Shown one piece after another: positions 46,150-54,381 of a stretch of 64,000 nt of DNA. The notes beneath the pieces are model-generated. The model saw nothing but the letters and a program-made list of their open reading frames with translations, was not told the origin of the DNA and searched no databases. Every line of letters begins with the position of its first letter. Within the stretch, counting starts at the first letter, position 1. Position numbers and translations under genes: made by a program. The stretch is from NCBI GenBank assembly GCA_051003795.1, contig JBPCKZ010000244.1:1-64000 (forward strand). Direction: 5' to 3'. The stretch is from JALYXS01 sp051003795 (GTDB lineage Bacteria > Acidobacteriota > Terriglobia > Bryobacterales > Bryobacteraceae).

Positions 46150-46482
46150 GTGAATGGAAATATAACGAGCCAGTCGGCGATTCACGAGACCGCCCTGCAG
46201 ATTGCCGAACGTTTTGCGCCCGAGCGAGTCGTTCTTTTCGGTTCACACGCCCGTGGAGATGCGGGCGAAGAGAGCGATGTCGACCTGATGGTGCTCTTCA
46301 CCGAGATCGACAATCCGCGCGACCGCGCCGCCGAAATTTATATTGCCCTGGCAGGGTGCGGTTTCGCCAAGGACATTCTCGTTTCCACCGTGAGCCGGTT
46401 TGAGCGATATCGTAACGTTCCGAACACGGTTTATTGGCCCATTTCCCGCGAGGGCCGCGTTCTCTATGAACGTCTCGCCTGA
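46150..46482 (+). CDS. MNT-type nucleotidyltransferase (antitoxin of an MNT/HEPN pair)
   Basis: 110 aa from a GTG with AGGAG nine bases upstream. The minimal nucleotidyltransferase signature GSHARGDAGEESDVDLMV gives the GSxxRG motif and the two catalytic Asp residues. In MNT/HEPN pairs the MNT protein neutralises the HEPN RNase, in studied cases by AMP transfer. Its last 17 bases overlap the HEPN gene. Confidence 0.9.
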   Translation: MNGNITSQSAIHETALQIAERFAPERVVLFGSHARGDAGEESDVDLMVLFTEIDNPRDRAAEIYIALAGCGFAKDILVSTVSRFERYRNVPNTVYWPISREGRVLYERLA

Positions 46483-46876
46483 GACGTTGGAAGTCCTTCG
46501 GGTATGGGTTCGGAAGGCCGAGCACGATCTCGAAGCCGCCCGGCGAATCATGGCCACCGAAGATGGCTGTCCGTATGATACCGCTTGCTTCCACTGCCAG
46601 CAGGCATGCGAGAAATATCTGAAGGCACTGCTGACACTTGGTGGCATACACGCGCCGCGCACTCACGACCTGGCAAAAATGTTCGCGCTTCTGCCAGTGC
46701 CCATCCAGCCCGAAATCGATGTCGCGGCTCTCTTATCTCTCAATTCCTATGCGGTAGATGTCCGTTACCCAGACGATTGGCGAGAGCCTCAGCGAACTGA
46801 GGCCGTCCGGGCGATGGAAATCGCGGCGACCCTTCGAGTATCGGCCCGGCGGGCCCTTCCGCTAGACACGCTATAG
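46466..46876 (+). CDS. HEPN-domain protein (toxin of an MNT/HEPN pair)
   Basis: 136 aa. A COG2250-type HEPN: KAEHDLEAARR near the N-terminus, CFHCQQACEKYLKALL in the middle, then THDLAKM and DVRYPDDW. The overlap with the MNT gene supports a toxin-antitoxin unit. A textbook Rx4-6H RNase motif is not obvious, so RNase activity is less certain than the family. Confidence 0.88.
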   Translation: MNVSPETLEVLRVWVRKAEHDLEAARRIMATEDGCPYDTACFHCQQACEKYLKALLTLGGIHAPRTHDLAKMFALLPVPIQPEIDVAALLSLNSYAVDVRYPDDWREPQRTEAVRAMEIAATLRVSARRALPLDTL

Positions 46877-47028
46877 GCGGCCCATCCCGCCCGTCGTCGT
46901 TGCCACTCGCCAGTTACCGATCGCGAACGCCGTGCAATAAGGCGGGTTGTATGTGGGCGATTGAGTCGCCGCGTCGCATTGCCACGCTATTTCAGAAAGC
47001 GAAGCAGCCGACCCTTGCGCCGAGCGCC
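46877..47028. other. Intergenic region at a convergent junction
   Basis: 152 bases between the HEPN gene and the end of the second transglutaminase-like gene. No ORF, hairpin or repeat recognised. Confidence 0.4.
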
Positions 47029-47982
47029 TTACTGCTGTTGCTGCGCCTGTTCATGCTGCCGATCGCCCTTCGGCGCGGCGATCGTTTCCTCGGTCACCAG
47101 TTCGGGAACAAGCTCGTGATCGGGAGGCAGGATTTCCGACGGCCGCACCGTTACCGATACGGTGAGTTTGCTGGAAGCCTCCCCCTTGAACACCCCGCGC
47201 GTCGGAGGGACATCCGCATAGTCGCGTCCAATGGCGGTGCGAATGTGACGCTCGGAAGCGAGCAGGTTATTGGTGGGATCGAAGCCGATCCACCCGGTGC
47301 CGGGCAGCCAAGCCTCCACCCACGCATGGGTGGCCCCCTCCCTGGACCGCTCCATTTGATCGCCGCTTTGGTACAGATAGCCGCTTACATACCGAGCCGG
47401 AATCGCCAAACCGCGCAGGATAGTTATAAAGACGTGAGCGAAGTCCTGGCAGACGCCTTGCTTCGCCGCGAGCGCATCCTCGATCGGCGAATCCACCCTG
47501 GTCGCCTTGGGCTTATATTCAAATGCCCAGTACATCGCCTCGTTTAGTTCCTTTATTAGCGACAAAGGGTCGGCGCGGCGCTCGGCGCCAATTCTCGCGG
47601 CGAGTTCGTTCAGCAGCGGACCGGACCGCGCGAAATGGCTGGGGAGCAGCATCTCATACGCCTCGGTGGGAATCCGATCGGGCGTCAGGAATTTCCAATC
47701 GCCATCGTCGAGCCGGTCGGGGAACGGCACTGGATCGAGTCCCACCAGCGCTTCGGCCGTGATGGCCAACTCCCGATGGGCGTCCGGGATATCGAAATAG
47801 TGAACGGTGTTGCCCAGCGAATCGCGGTAGGAGGAGACCCGGGCGCGCGGCTGCACCGCAAGCTCGAACGAGAAGGAGCGCTGCGCGTCTTCGCTGCGCG
47901 GGAACATGCGCGCCTCCATCATGCTCTCGTAAATGGGGGCGCTGTACCGGAAACGCGTTACATGCCGGATGGAGTAATACAT
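47029..47982 (-). CDS. Transglutaminase-like protein with intact catalytic triad
   Basis: 317 aa. The N-terminal TGase-associated domain (YYSIRHVTRFRYSAPIYESMMEARMFPR) is followed by the core with Cys178 (GVCQDFAH), His219 (THAWVEAWLPG) and Asp235 (GFDPTN), the full Cys-His-Asp triad. A Gln-rich tail (EQAQQQQ) closes it. It lies six bases downstream of the alpha-E gene, the usual arrangement in this locus. Peptidase or amide-bond-forming activity is inferred from the fold. Confidence 0.92.
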   Translation of the reverse strand: MYYSIRHVTRFRYSAPIYESMMEARMFPRSEDAQRSFSFELAVQPRARVSSYRDSLGNTVHYFDIPDAHRELAITAEALVGLDPVPFPDRLDDGDWKFLTPDRIPTEAYEMLLPSHFARSGPLLNELAARIGAERRADPLSLIKELNEAMYWAFEYKPKATRVDSPIEDALAAKQGVCQDFAHVFITILRGLAIPARYVSGYLYQSGDQMERSREGATHAWVEAWLPGTGWIGFDPTNNLLASERHIRTAIGRDYADVPPTRGVFKGEASSKLTVSVTVRPSEILPPDHELVPELVTEETIAAPKGDRQHEQAQQQQ

Positions 47983-47988
47983 ATGGAT

Positions 47989-48951
47989 TCAGACCGCGAT
48001 GGCGCGTTCAATCGGGTAGTCGATGTAGACATCCCGGATGGCCAAATGAACGAGCTGGCATTGCCGCAAAACGTTGTCGAGCCAGGAGTGAAGCCCGCCC
48101 GTCATTATTTCATCGATATTGCTGAAGCTCAAAGTGGCGCGTAAACGGCCGGTGTGTCGCGCCAGGCGCGCGGCGGCCTTCCGCGAACCCTCGGGCAGCG
48201 CTTCCACCGCGTTCTGAATGCGCTCCACGCAAAATCGAAGCGAGTGGGGAAACACCTCGTTCAACAGCAGAAACTCGGCGACACGCTCGGCTTTGACGTC
48301 GGCCGTATAAACCTTGCAATACCCCTCGAACGCGGAGCAACTCTTGAGAAGACCGATCCATTCCAGGTGCTCGGAAAGCTCTTCGGTCTGGCCCGGGTCG
48401 GCTGCGAACGTTCGAAAATGAACGTCCAGAACGATGGCGAGCGCCCCCGCGCGCTCAAGATACCGGCCGAGTTGGATGAAGCGCCAACCCTGGTCGTGAT
48501 TCATGGTGGAATCCGTGATGCCCTGAAACAGGTATGCGCCATCGCGAACGGCTTTAAGAAATGCATGGGGGTCGGATCGCCATTGCTCTTCCACTCCGGC
48601 GTCGCGAACGGCGTGATAGAGCCGGTTCAGTTGTTCCCACATGGCCGAACTGGCCTGCTCCCGCACCTGCCTCGCATTGTCGCGCGCGGATGCGATGCAA
48701 CTCACGATCGAGAACTGGCTCTCGCTATCGAACGCCAAGGCGTGGGCCACCGAAACGGCCGAGGGCTCGACGCCTGGCTCGACCTCCGGCATTCCCAGAC
48801 TCGCGATCACGCGCGTCCACCGCTGATCGAGAGAAACGGAAGCCGAGTCGAGCATCAGATTGAGGTGCTCGTCGATCAGGGCCGCCGCGTTTTCCGCGCG
48901 TTCCAGGTAGCGGCTCATCCAGTACAAGTTGTCGGCCACGCGCGAAAGCAT
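47989..48951 (-). CDS. Alpha-E domain protein (DUF403)
   Basis: 320 aa, all-helical. The signature N-terminus LSRVADNLYWMSRYLERAEN is diagnostic. Later helices include DQGWRFIQLGRYLERA and ARLARHTGRL. The family is of unknown function and is nearly always found beside the circularly permuted ATP-grasp gene, here one base upstream, and a transglutaminase-like gene. A role in making or removing an unusual peptide is suggested by the neighbours only. Confidence 0.93.
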   Translation of the reverse strand: MLSRVADNLYWMSRYLERAENAAALIDEHLNLMLDSASVSLDQRWTRVIASLGMPEVEPGVEPSAVSVAHALAFDSESQFSIVSCIASARDNARQVREQASSAMWEQLNRLYHAVRDAGVEEQWRSDPHAFLKAVRDGAYLFQGITDSTMNHDQGWRFIQLGRYLERAGALAIVLDVHFRTFAADPGQTEELSEHLEWIGLLKSCSAFEGYCKVYTADVKAERVAEFLLLNEVFPHSLRFCVERIQNAVEALPEGSRKAAARLARHTGRLRATLSFSNIDEIMTGGLHSWLDNVLRQCQLVHLAIRDVYIDYPIERAIAV

Positions 48952-48952
48952 A

Positions 48953-50416
48953 TTACTCGTGAATTACCCAAGTGTCTTTGCTGCCCCCGCCCTGGGACGA
49001 GTTCACAACCAGCGATCCGCGGCGGAGAGCCACTCGCGTGAGGCCGCCCGGGACGATGGTGACCTTATCGCCAAACAGGACATACGGACGCAAATCGACG
49101 TGCCGCGCCTGAGCCTTGCCGTCCATGAAACAGGGCGCGCGGGAAAGATGCACCACCGGCTGCGCGATATAGTTGCGCGGATCGGCCAGAATTCGGCGCC
49201 GGAACTCCTCCCGATCTTCGGCGCTGCTGTGGGGACCAATCAGCATGCCGTAGCCGCCCGACTCGCCAACGGCCTTCACCACCATGCGCTCCAGATTAGC
49301 GAGAACGTGAGCGCGTTGCGCGTCATCCGTCATCAGATAGGTTTCCACGTTCTCGAGGATCGGGTCTTCGCCCAGGTAATATTTGACGATCGCCGGGACG
49401 TACGCGTACACCGCCTTATCGTCCGCGACGCCCGTCCCGACTGCGTTGCCCAAGGCGACATTTCCGGCGCGGTAGGCATTGAACAGACCCGGCGCGCCCA
49501 ATCCCGAACCAGGGCGGAAGGCAAGAGGATCGATGAAATCGTCGTCGATTCGCCGGTAGATCACATCCACCCGGACGAGGCCGGCGGTCGTTCGAATGTA
49601 AACAATGTCGTCGTGAACGGCGAGGTCCCGGCCTTCGACCAGATCGATGCCCATTTGGCGGGCCAGGAACGCATGCTCGAAATATGCCGAATTGTAAACG
49701 CCGGGCGATAACAAGACAATTCGCGGATCGGCGCGCTCGCGGGGCGCGAGCGCGCGCAACGTGGAGAGCAGCGCCTGGCTGTAGTGCTCGATGGGCATCA
49801 CGTCGCAACTCTGATACAGGGCCGGGAACATGCGCTTGACGATCTCGCGCCCGGTAAGCATGTAAGACACGCCGCTCGGGACGCGAAGATTGTCCTCCAG
49901 CACGACGAACCGGCCGTCCGGCCTACGGATCAGATCGGTTCCGACGACGGTGACATACCGATCCTTGGGCACCTGAACGTTCCGCATTTCGCGCCGGTAG
50001 TGCTTGCACGTGTAGATCACCTCGCGCGGGATCACTTGATCGGCCAGAATCCGGCATTCATGATAAATGTCGTGCAGAAACAGGTTCAACGCGGTGATGC
50101 GCTGGGTCAGGCCGGCTTCGATCTCGCGCCATTCGGTATTCGCGATGATGCGCGGCAGCAGGTCGTGCGGAAATATGCGCTCGGTGCCTTCTTCCCGGCC
50201 GTAGACCGTGAAAGTGATTCCCTGATTCAGAAATGCCAGGTCCGCGGCCTGTTTGCGCTTGCGCAGCTCGTCGGGCGGGATCGTCAGAAGGCTGCCGTAG
50301 AGTTCGCGATAGTGCGGGCGGGGTTCGCCCGAACGGTCGAACATCTCGTCCCACGCGTCGTCGAGATCGTACCCGGCGAATGGCCCGGCGTCAAATAAGG
50401 AGGTTGGGGCAGCCAT
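48953..50416 (-). CDS. Circularly permuted ATP-grasp type 2 protein (DUF404/DUF407)
   Basis: 487 aa. Diagnostic are the N-terminal WDEMFDRSGEPRPHY, GITFTVYGREEGTERIFPHDLLPRII, the VLEDNLRVPSGVSYML segment, LLSPGVYNSAYFEH and KAVGESGGYGMLIGP. The family is expected to form an amide bond using ATP. It heads the three-gene run with DUF403 and transglutaminase-like genes. Its first ~47 codons plus promoter are duplicated at 51977-52225 with roughly 90% identity by eye over the coding part. Confidence 0.93.
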   Translation of the reverse strand: MAAPTSLFDAGPFAGYDLDDAWDEMFDRSGEPRPHYRELYGSLLTIPPDELRKRKQAADLAFLNQGITFTVYGREEGTERIFPHDLLPRIIANTEWREIEAGLTQRITALNLFLHDIYHECRILADQVIPREVIYTCKHYRREMRNVQVPKDRYVTVVGTDLIRRPDGRFVVLEDNLRVPSGVSYMLTGREIVKRMFPALYQSCDVMPIEHYSQALLSTLRALAPRERADPRIVLLSPGVYNSAYFEHAFLARQMGIDLVEGRDLAVHDDIVYIRTTAGLVRVDVIYRRIDDDFIDPLAFRPGSGLGAPGLFNAYRAGNVALGNAVGTGVADDKAVYAYVPAIVKYYLGEDPILENVETYLMTDDAQRAHVLANLERMVVKAVGESGGYGMLIGPHSSAEDREEFRRRILADPRNYIAQPVVHLSRAPCFMDGKAQARHVDLRPYVLFGDKVTIVPGGLTRVALRRGSLVVNSSQGGGSKDTWVIHE

Positions 50417-50490
50417 GGAAGATATTGCTGAACCGAACTCGATTCGACGAGGAACCGATTCGCCTGGAAGTGTGTTTAAGCTAACGCGGG
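50276..50490. repeat. Left copy of a degenerate direct repeat (ATP-grasp 5' end and upstream DNA)
   Basis: This stretch matches 51977-52225 in the same orientation: strongly over the coding 140 bp, more weakly but recognisably upstream, including an 18-bp block (50466-50483 versus 52192-52209) with one difference. The two copies flank the cassette at 50802-51784. Confidence 0.8.
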
Positions 50491-50801
50491 CGGACCGCGC
50501 ATGTCAAGCGCGGGCAGTGCGCGGGCAGTGCGCGCCGGTAGTGCGCTAAACGCGTGGTGATGGGGCGGATGCGCTCGGGACTAGGCGTGACAAGCCGCGG
50601 GACCGAGCTATCCCCCAAACCTGACCGTTTGCGGACATCTTGGTGTAAGATAATCGGTACGATACATCACTTTTTTCCCAAACAACGGTTGCAGAGATCT
50701 ATTCGCGTTGTGATATAGTCCTGTGAAACGTGGCAATTGCCGGGTTGAATTTCAGCGAGTTTAAATTCAAGCGTAAACGATTGCCGCGCAGAGTAACTAT
50801 A
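50491..50801. other. Intergenic region with 11-bp tandem repeats
   Basis: 311 bases. Two perfect copies of gcgcgggcagt lie at 50508-50529, with a third imperfect unit to 50542. Near the cassette start, TTGCAG at about 50690 and a gatata-like -10 near 50713 could form its promoter. The DNA becomes visibly more A/T-rich from about 50640 onward. No RNA gene recognised. Confidence 0.45.
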
Positions 50802-51149
50802 ATGAAACTCCGATCTAATCTTTTTGGAGGAGAAAGGTTACTCGAGGCTTGCTCAGTCAGCGATCCGGCTCACATCCTTCCTGAGTCTGTCGGCAAGCAC
50901 GTGTCGAAGATCCAGATAGCATTGGCGATCCTTGATGGTGCACATATCGATTCTACTGATGTTTCAAGTCGACGCTATGGCCCATCAACGGCTGCTGCGG
51001 TACTGGCTTTCAAGAAAAAGCGCAACATCATCAATCGAAGTTATCAAAGTAAGGTCGACAACATTGTCGGCAAGATGACCATCGCGGCTCTTGATGCGGA
51101 GATGTACGCGAAGGAAAACGGGACCTCCCGACTTGGCTGGGTTTCATGA
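50802..51149 (+). CDS. Peptidoglycan-binding-like small protein
   Basis: 115 aa from the ATG at 50802. The body (VGKHVSKIQIALAILDG, then SSRRYGPSTAAAVLAFKKKRNII and IVGKMTIAALDAEM) matches the three-helix PG_binding_1 pattern, in which AVxxFQ and the final GxxT..L are typical. There is no signal peptide. Codon use is visibly A/T-richer than neighbours, suggesting transfer. The stop overlaps the next gene by four bases (ATGA). Proteins of this sort can target cell wall or serve as structural parts of effectors. Confidence 0.65.
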   Translation: MKLRSNLFGGERLLEACSVSDPAHILPESVGKHVSKIQIALAILDGAHIDSTDVSSRRYGPSTAAAVLAFKKKRNIINRSYQSKVDNIVGKMTIAALDAEMYAKENGTSRLGWVS

Positions 51150-51784
51150 GCACGCGGTCCTGCACGTTGAATCCTTCATCTACATATGCGGCATGGCCGC
51201 CGCCGTTACTCGAAACTCTATGTCGTTCTTATATAGCTAACGGAACAACGGACTTCGGTGTAGTAATCAACTCGCTGTCGGAAGCTTTCGGGTCGGGTGA
51301 ACCGTCCGATTTCAATGACGCTCTGTCAAAGGCACATGTCGGTTTCATGAAAACTGTCTATGATCGCGTGATACTTCATGCGGGACTGTGGCCCTTCGTT
51401 AACTTGTTATATTATTCCTGGAAAACGGATAACGAGGGATTTGTGTTCAGTATCAAAGATAGCGCCACCGTGTTTTCAATGAAATCTTGGCTCGATAGTT
51501 CGCCAAGGTTCGCGCGAGATGTATCATACATGCAATATTTCCACCAGGACCGCAAAACTCTGGGTGAGAAACTTTTCGCGCCAACCCATACATGTTGGCG
51601 TGAAGTCGTAAATGGAACTTCTGGATTACATATTTGCATTAGCGGTATGGGTATTTACAACAGTGGAATGCATGTCGATCCCCATCAGATCGTAGTGGCG
51701 AAGAAGGCGGACGGAACCTGCGAGTACGATATCGTGGCTGTGATGATGCACGGGTGGGATATTAAGAAGCTTTTTGTGCCATAA
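51146..51784 (+). CDS. Unrecognised protein coupled to the PG-binding-like gene
   Basis: 212 aa, ATG at 51146 overlapping the previous stop. I do not recognise a family. The N-terminal half is helical, with AHVGFMKTVYDRVILHAGLW and WPFVNLLYYSW; the C-terminal half is His- and Cys-containing and patterned (APTHTCWREVV, TSGLHICISG, GMHVDPHQIVVAKKADGTCEYDIV). The HxDPHQ stretch hints at a conserved functional site. No signal peptide or membrane helix is evident. Its coupling to a cell-wall-binding protein and the enclosed position suggest a mobile two-gene unit. Confidence 0.7.
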   Translation: MSTRSCTLNPSSTYAAWPPPLLETLCRSYIANGTTDFGVVINSLSEAFGSGEPSDFNDALSKAHVGFMKTVYDRVILHAGLWPFVNLLYYSWKTDNEGFVFSIKDSATVFSMKSWLDSSPRFARDVSYMQYFHQDRKTLGEKLFAPTHTCWREVVNGTSGLHICISGMGIYNSGMHVDPHQIVVAKKADGTCEYDIVAVMMHGWDIKKLFVP

Positions 51785-51926
51785 GCTCGTTCCGAAGGAC
51801 GACGGACGGTGGACTCTTTATACATCTGCCGAACTCAGATGCAGCTTGCCGCGCCGGTCTCTTCGACGTGATCCAGGATCTCGGATAGGTACGTCTTAGG
51901 CATCGCCAACGAAACCAGGCCCGAAT
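51785..51926. other. Gap between the cassette and the chimeric relic
   Basis: 142 bases without an ORF of note or repeat recognised. Confidence 0.4.
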
Positions 51927-52123
51927 TTAGTCGCTGGCGATGATGCGTTTCGGCACTTTGCCCACCGGGATCTGCAGTCCGGCGGGATCGTCAGAAGCCT
52001 GCCGTGCAGTTCGCGATAGTGCGGGCGAGGCTCGCCCGAACGGTCGAACATCTCGTCCCACGCGTCGTCGAGATCGTAGCCGGCGAACGGACCCGCTTCA
52101 AATAAGGAGGTTGGGCCAGCCAT
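51927..52123 (-). pseudogene. Chimeric relic: ATP-grasp N-terminus joined to a beta-propeller C-terminus
   Basis: On the minus strand an ATG at 52123 opens the N-terminus of the ATP-grasp protein (GPFAGYDLDDAWDEMFDRSG intact, with a few substitutions) up to LLTIPPD. At about 51976 it switches to the last ~50 bases of the propeller gene (IPVGKVPKRIIASD and a stop), out of frame. The two parents are the genes at 48953-50416 and 52282-53271; both share the short CTGC string at the join. The open frame runs on in the wrong frame to 51896. Not expected to be functional. Confidence 0.85.
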
Positions 52124-52225
52124 CGGAGCGTATTGCGAACCGGACCTACTGGACCAAACGATCGATTCGACTCGGAACCGCTTCGGCACCAGGAAGTGTG
52201 TTCAAGCTACCGCAGGTGATCCGCT
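51977..52225. repeat. Right copy of the ATP-grasp 5'-end direct repeat
   Basis: Counterpart of 50276-50490 (see there). Coding similarity by eye is about 11 differences in 141 bases. The upstream part extends to about 52225, where 56 bases remain before the propeller gene stop. Confidence 0.8.
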
Positions 52226-52281
52226 ACCCATGTGTGCCGCTTGGATTTCTTCAGAAGTGAGATGCGGGCAAGAGCCCGGCG

Positions 52282-53271
52282 TCAATCGCTGGCGATAATC
52301 CGTTTCGGCACCTTGCCGACCGGGATCTGCCGCAGTTCCTTATGGGTCGCGACATCGAGCACCGAAACCGAATTCGATCCGGCGTTCGAGACGTAGCAGC
52401 GCCGATTGTCGGGTGTAAACGTCAGCCAGTCCGGGCCGCGGCCAACCTTGGTCGTGCTCAACAGCCGGAGATCGGGCATTGAAAAAACTGACACGGAATT
52501 ATCGAGCAGGCTGTTGACCCAGAGCGTTTTGTGGTCCGGCGCGATGCCGATTCCATGCGAGTAGGTGTCCGGAATCAGCGGCTTGGCCCCCGGCGGCCCA
52601 TCGGGCAATAGAACTTTGTCGACGACCTTGCGCGCGGCGTAGTCCACAACCGCGAAGCCGTGCAGCTTCGAGAGCTGAACGAACAGACGCACCGGCGTTC
52701 CATTGGAGTCCGCATCGATCGCCAAAGGACGCGGAACGCCGCCCAATGGAATTTCAAATTCGGGCTTCTCGCTCTCAATCCCCACCGCCGTGAGCTTACT
52801 ATCGTCCATCGACGTGGCAATCATGTATTTGCCATCGGGCGTCGCGTACACGTTGTGCGGACCGCGGCCGACCTCCACGCTTTTGACTTTTTCGAGAGAA
52901 GCCGTGTCGATCAAATCGACAACCGATTCCCCGCGGATGCAAACGTAAACGCGGCGCCCATCGGGCGTGATCGCGACATTGTTGGGGCGCCTTCCAATCG
53001 GGATGCTGCGCAAAATCTTACCGCTCTTGCGATCCACCACGTCGAGCAGGTCCTTGCTTTCGCTGCTGACGTAAAAGCGCGTCTTATCGCGCGAGGGAAC
53101 GATGCCGTGCGGGTTCGCGGAAACGGCTATGTTCGCGACAACTTTGTCGAGAGCGGGATCGATTACGGAGATGTGGTCGTCGTCGCTGTTCGCGACGTAA
53201 ATCTTAACCGGGGCGGCAGTCGTCAACGCGATCCACGGCATCAAAACGAACGAAAGCGGAAGTAAGCGCAT
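52282..53271 (-). CDS. Secreted YVTN-type beta-propeller protein
   Basis: 329 aa with a signal peptide. Blades of the YVTN/lactonase-like type: IYVANSDDDHISVIDPALDKVVANI, RFYVSSESKDLLDVVDRKSG, VYVCIRGESVVDLIDTASLEKV, LWVNSLLDNSVSVFSMPDL, CYVSNAGSNSVSVLDVATH. Function unknown; such proteins are common secreted scaffolds in this group. The 3' end has a relic copy at 51927-51976. Confidence 0.88.
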   Translation of the reverse strand: MRLLPLSFVLMPWIALTTAAPVKIYVANSDDDHISVIDPALDKVVANIAVSANPHGIVPSRDKTRFYVSSESKDLLDVVDRKSGKILRSIPIGRRPNNVAITPDGRRVYVCIRGESVVDLIDTASLEKVKSVEVGRGPHNVYATPDGKYMIATSMDDSKLTAVGIESEKPEFEIPLGGVPRPLAIDADSNGTPVRLFVQLSKLHGFAVVDYAARKVVDKVLLPDGPPGAKPLIPDTYSHGIGIAPDHKTLWVNSLLDNSVSVFSMPDLRLLSTTKVGRGPDWLTFTPDNRRCYVSNAGSNSVSVLDVATHKELRQIPVGKVPKRIIASD

Positions 53272-53327
53272 GTGCGATTACTATATCCGATCCCGCGTTC
53301 GACTTAAACTGATGGTAGGAAGGGTGA

Positions 53328-53987
53328 GTGCGGATATTGGGTTTTGTCCTGATCGGGTTCGGATTCGCCGGTTGGGGCGCGGAGACGGTAAATTTCGATA
53401 TCGCGAAGGCCGGCGCGATTCCTCCCGGCTGGACAGCCGCGATGACGCATCGGGGCGGCGCGGCGCTATGGGTAGTTCATCCCGACGCAACCGCCCCGAG
53501 CCGTCCGAACGTGCTTGCCCAGGTTTCCACGAATCCCGCGAAATACCGGTTCCCTTTGGCGATCTTCGATAAAGTGATTTGCAAGAACGGGGATCTGAGC
53601 GTCAAATTCAAACTGGTCGGCGGCAAGGACGAGCAGACGGCGGGCCTGCTGTGGCGTTACCGGGATCAGAATAACTACTACTTTGTCCGGGCTAACGCGG
53701 CCGAGGACAACATCGTGCTGTTCCGGTTGCAAAACGGAAAGGCGGAGCCGGTCGCTCCCGTGGGGACGAAGCCGGAAACGTTCGGCGTGCGGCACAGGAT
53801 TGCGGAGGGCGAGTGGAATACGCTGAAGGTGGTCTTCCGCGACAAGCGCTTCACCGTATATTTCGACCACCGCAAGGTTTTCGATGCCGAAGATGGAACG
53901 TTCCAGCAGCCGGGCAAGACGGGGCTTTGGACGAAGGGCGATACCATCGCCTACTTCGACGATTTCCGTATCGATAAAAAAAATTGA
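53328..53987 (+). CDS. Secreted DUF1080-like (concanavalin-fold) protein
   Basis: 219 aa from a GTG at 53328 preceded by TAGGAAGGG, with a signal peptide (ILGFVLIGFGFAGWGAE). The mature protein resembles the jelly-roll 3-keto-disaccharide hydrolase/DUF1080 type: DLSVKFKLVGGKDEQTAGLLWRY, NNYYFVRANAAEDNIVLF, RHRIAEGEWNTLKVVF and GKTGLWTKGDTIAYFDDF. A carbohydrate-related role is plausible. Convergent with the downstream cytochrome gene. Confidence 0.8.
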   Translation: MRILGFVLIGFGFAGWGAETVNFDIAKAGAIPPGWTAAMTHRGGAALWVVHPDATAPSRPNVLAQVSTNPAKYRFPLAIFDKVICKNGDLSVKFKLVGGKDEQTAGLLWRYRDQNNYYFVRANAAEDNIVLFRLQNGKAEPVAPVGTKPETFGVRHRIAEGEWNTLKVVFRDKRFTVYFDHRKVFDAEDGTFQQPGKTGLWTKGDTIAYFDDFRIDKKN

Positions 53988-54039
53988 GCTTTTCCGGTTT
54001 CAACCGCCTCGGGCCGCGATGCGGCTTGTCGGCGATTCC

Positions 54040-54357
54040 TTACTTCTTAAACGTACGAATGTAGGCGACCACGTCGTCCGTCGCACCGGACACAGCGGTA
54101 ACTGGCTTCATCTTGCCTTTGCCCTTGGTGATAATTTCGCTGAGATCGGAGTCGCTCATCGATTGAACCGCCGATGAGCCCAAGTCTTTCATATCCGCCT
54201 TCATCATCTTGGCTATCGCCGGATTGGGCGCGCCACTCGCTCCGTGGCAAGATTTGCACGATTTGTCATAAGCGGATTGGCCGGCTTTTGCATCAGCCGC
54301 AAAGGACGTGACTGTCGAGGCGGTGAGTAAGAATAGTGCCGATAGGGTCGTTTTCAT
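54040..54357 (-). CDS. Periplasmic monohaem cytochrome c
   Basis: 105 aa with a signal peptide (KTTLSALFLLTASTVTSFA). One CKSCH haem site near residue 34, and a KGKGKMKPV stretch near 80 that can supply the sixth Met ligand. It is the last gene of the electron-transfer run, 24 bases after the NapC/NirT-like gene. Probably shuttles electrons in the periplasm. Confidence 0.9.
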   Translation of the reverse strand: MKTTLSALFLLTASTVTSFAADAKAGQSAYDKSCKSCHGASGAPNPAIAKMMKADMKDLGSSAVQSMSDSDLSEIITKGKGKMKPVTAVSGATDDVVAYIRTFKK

Positions 54358-54381
54358 GTCGGATTCTCCTTTGAAGTAATT

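Noticed and set aside
51927..52225. Insertion sequence or transposon at the relic locus
   Set aside because: No transposase, no terminal inverted repeats and no target-site duplication were seen; a tandem duplication explains the pattern better.
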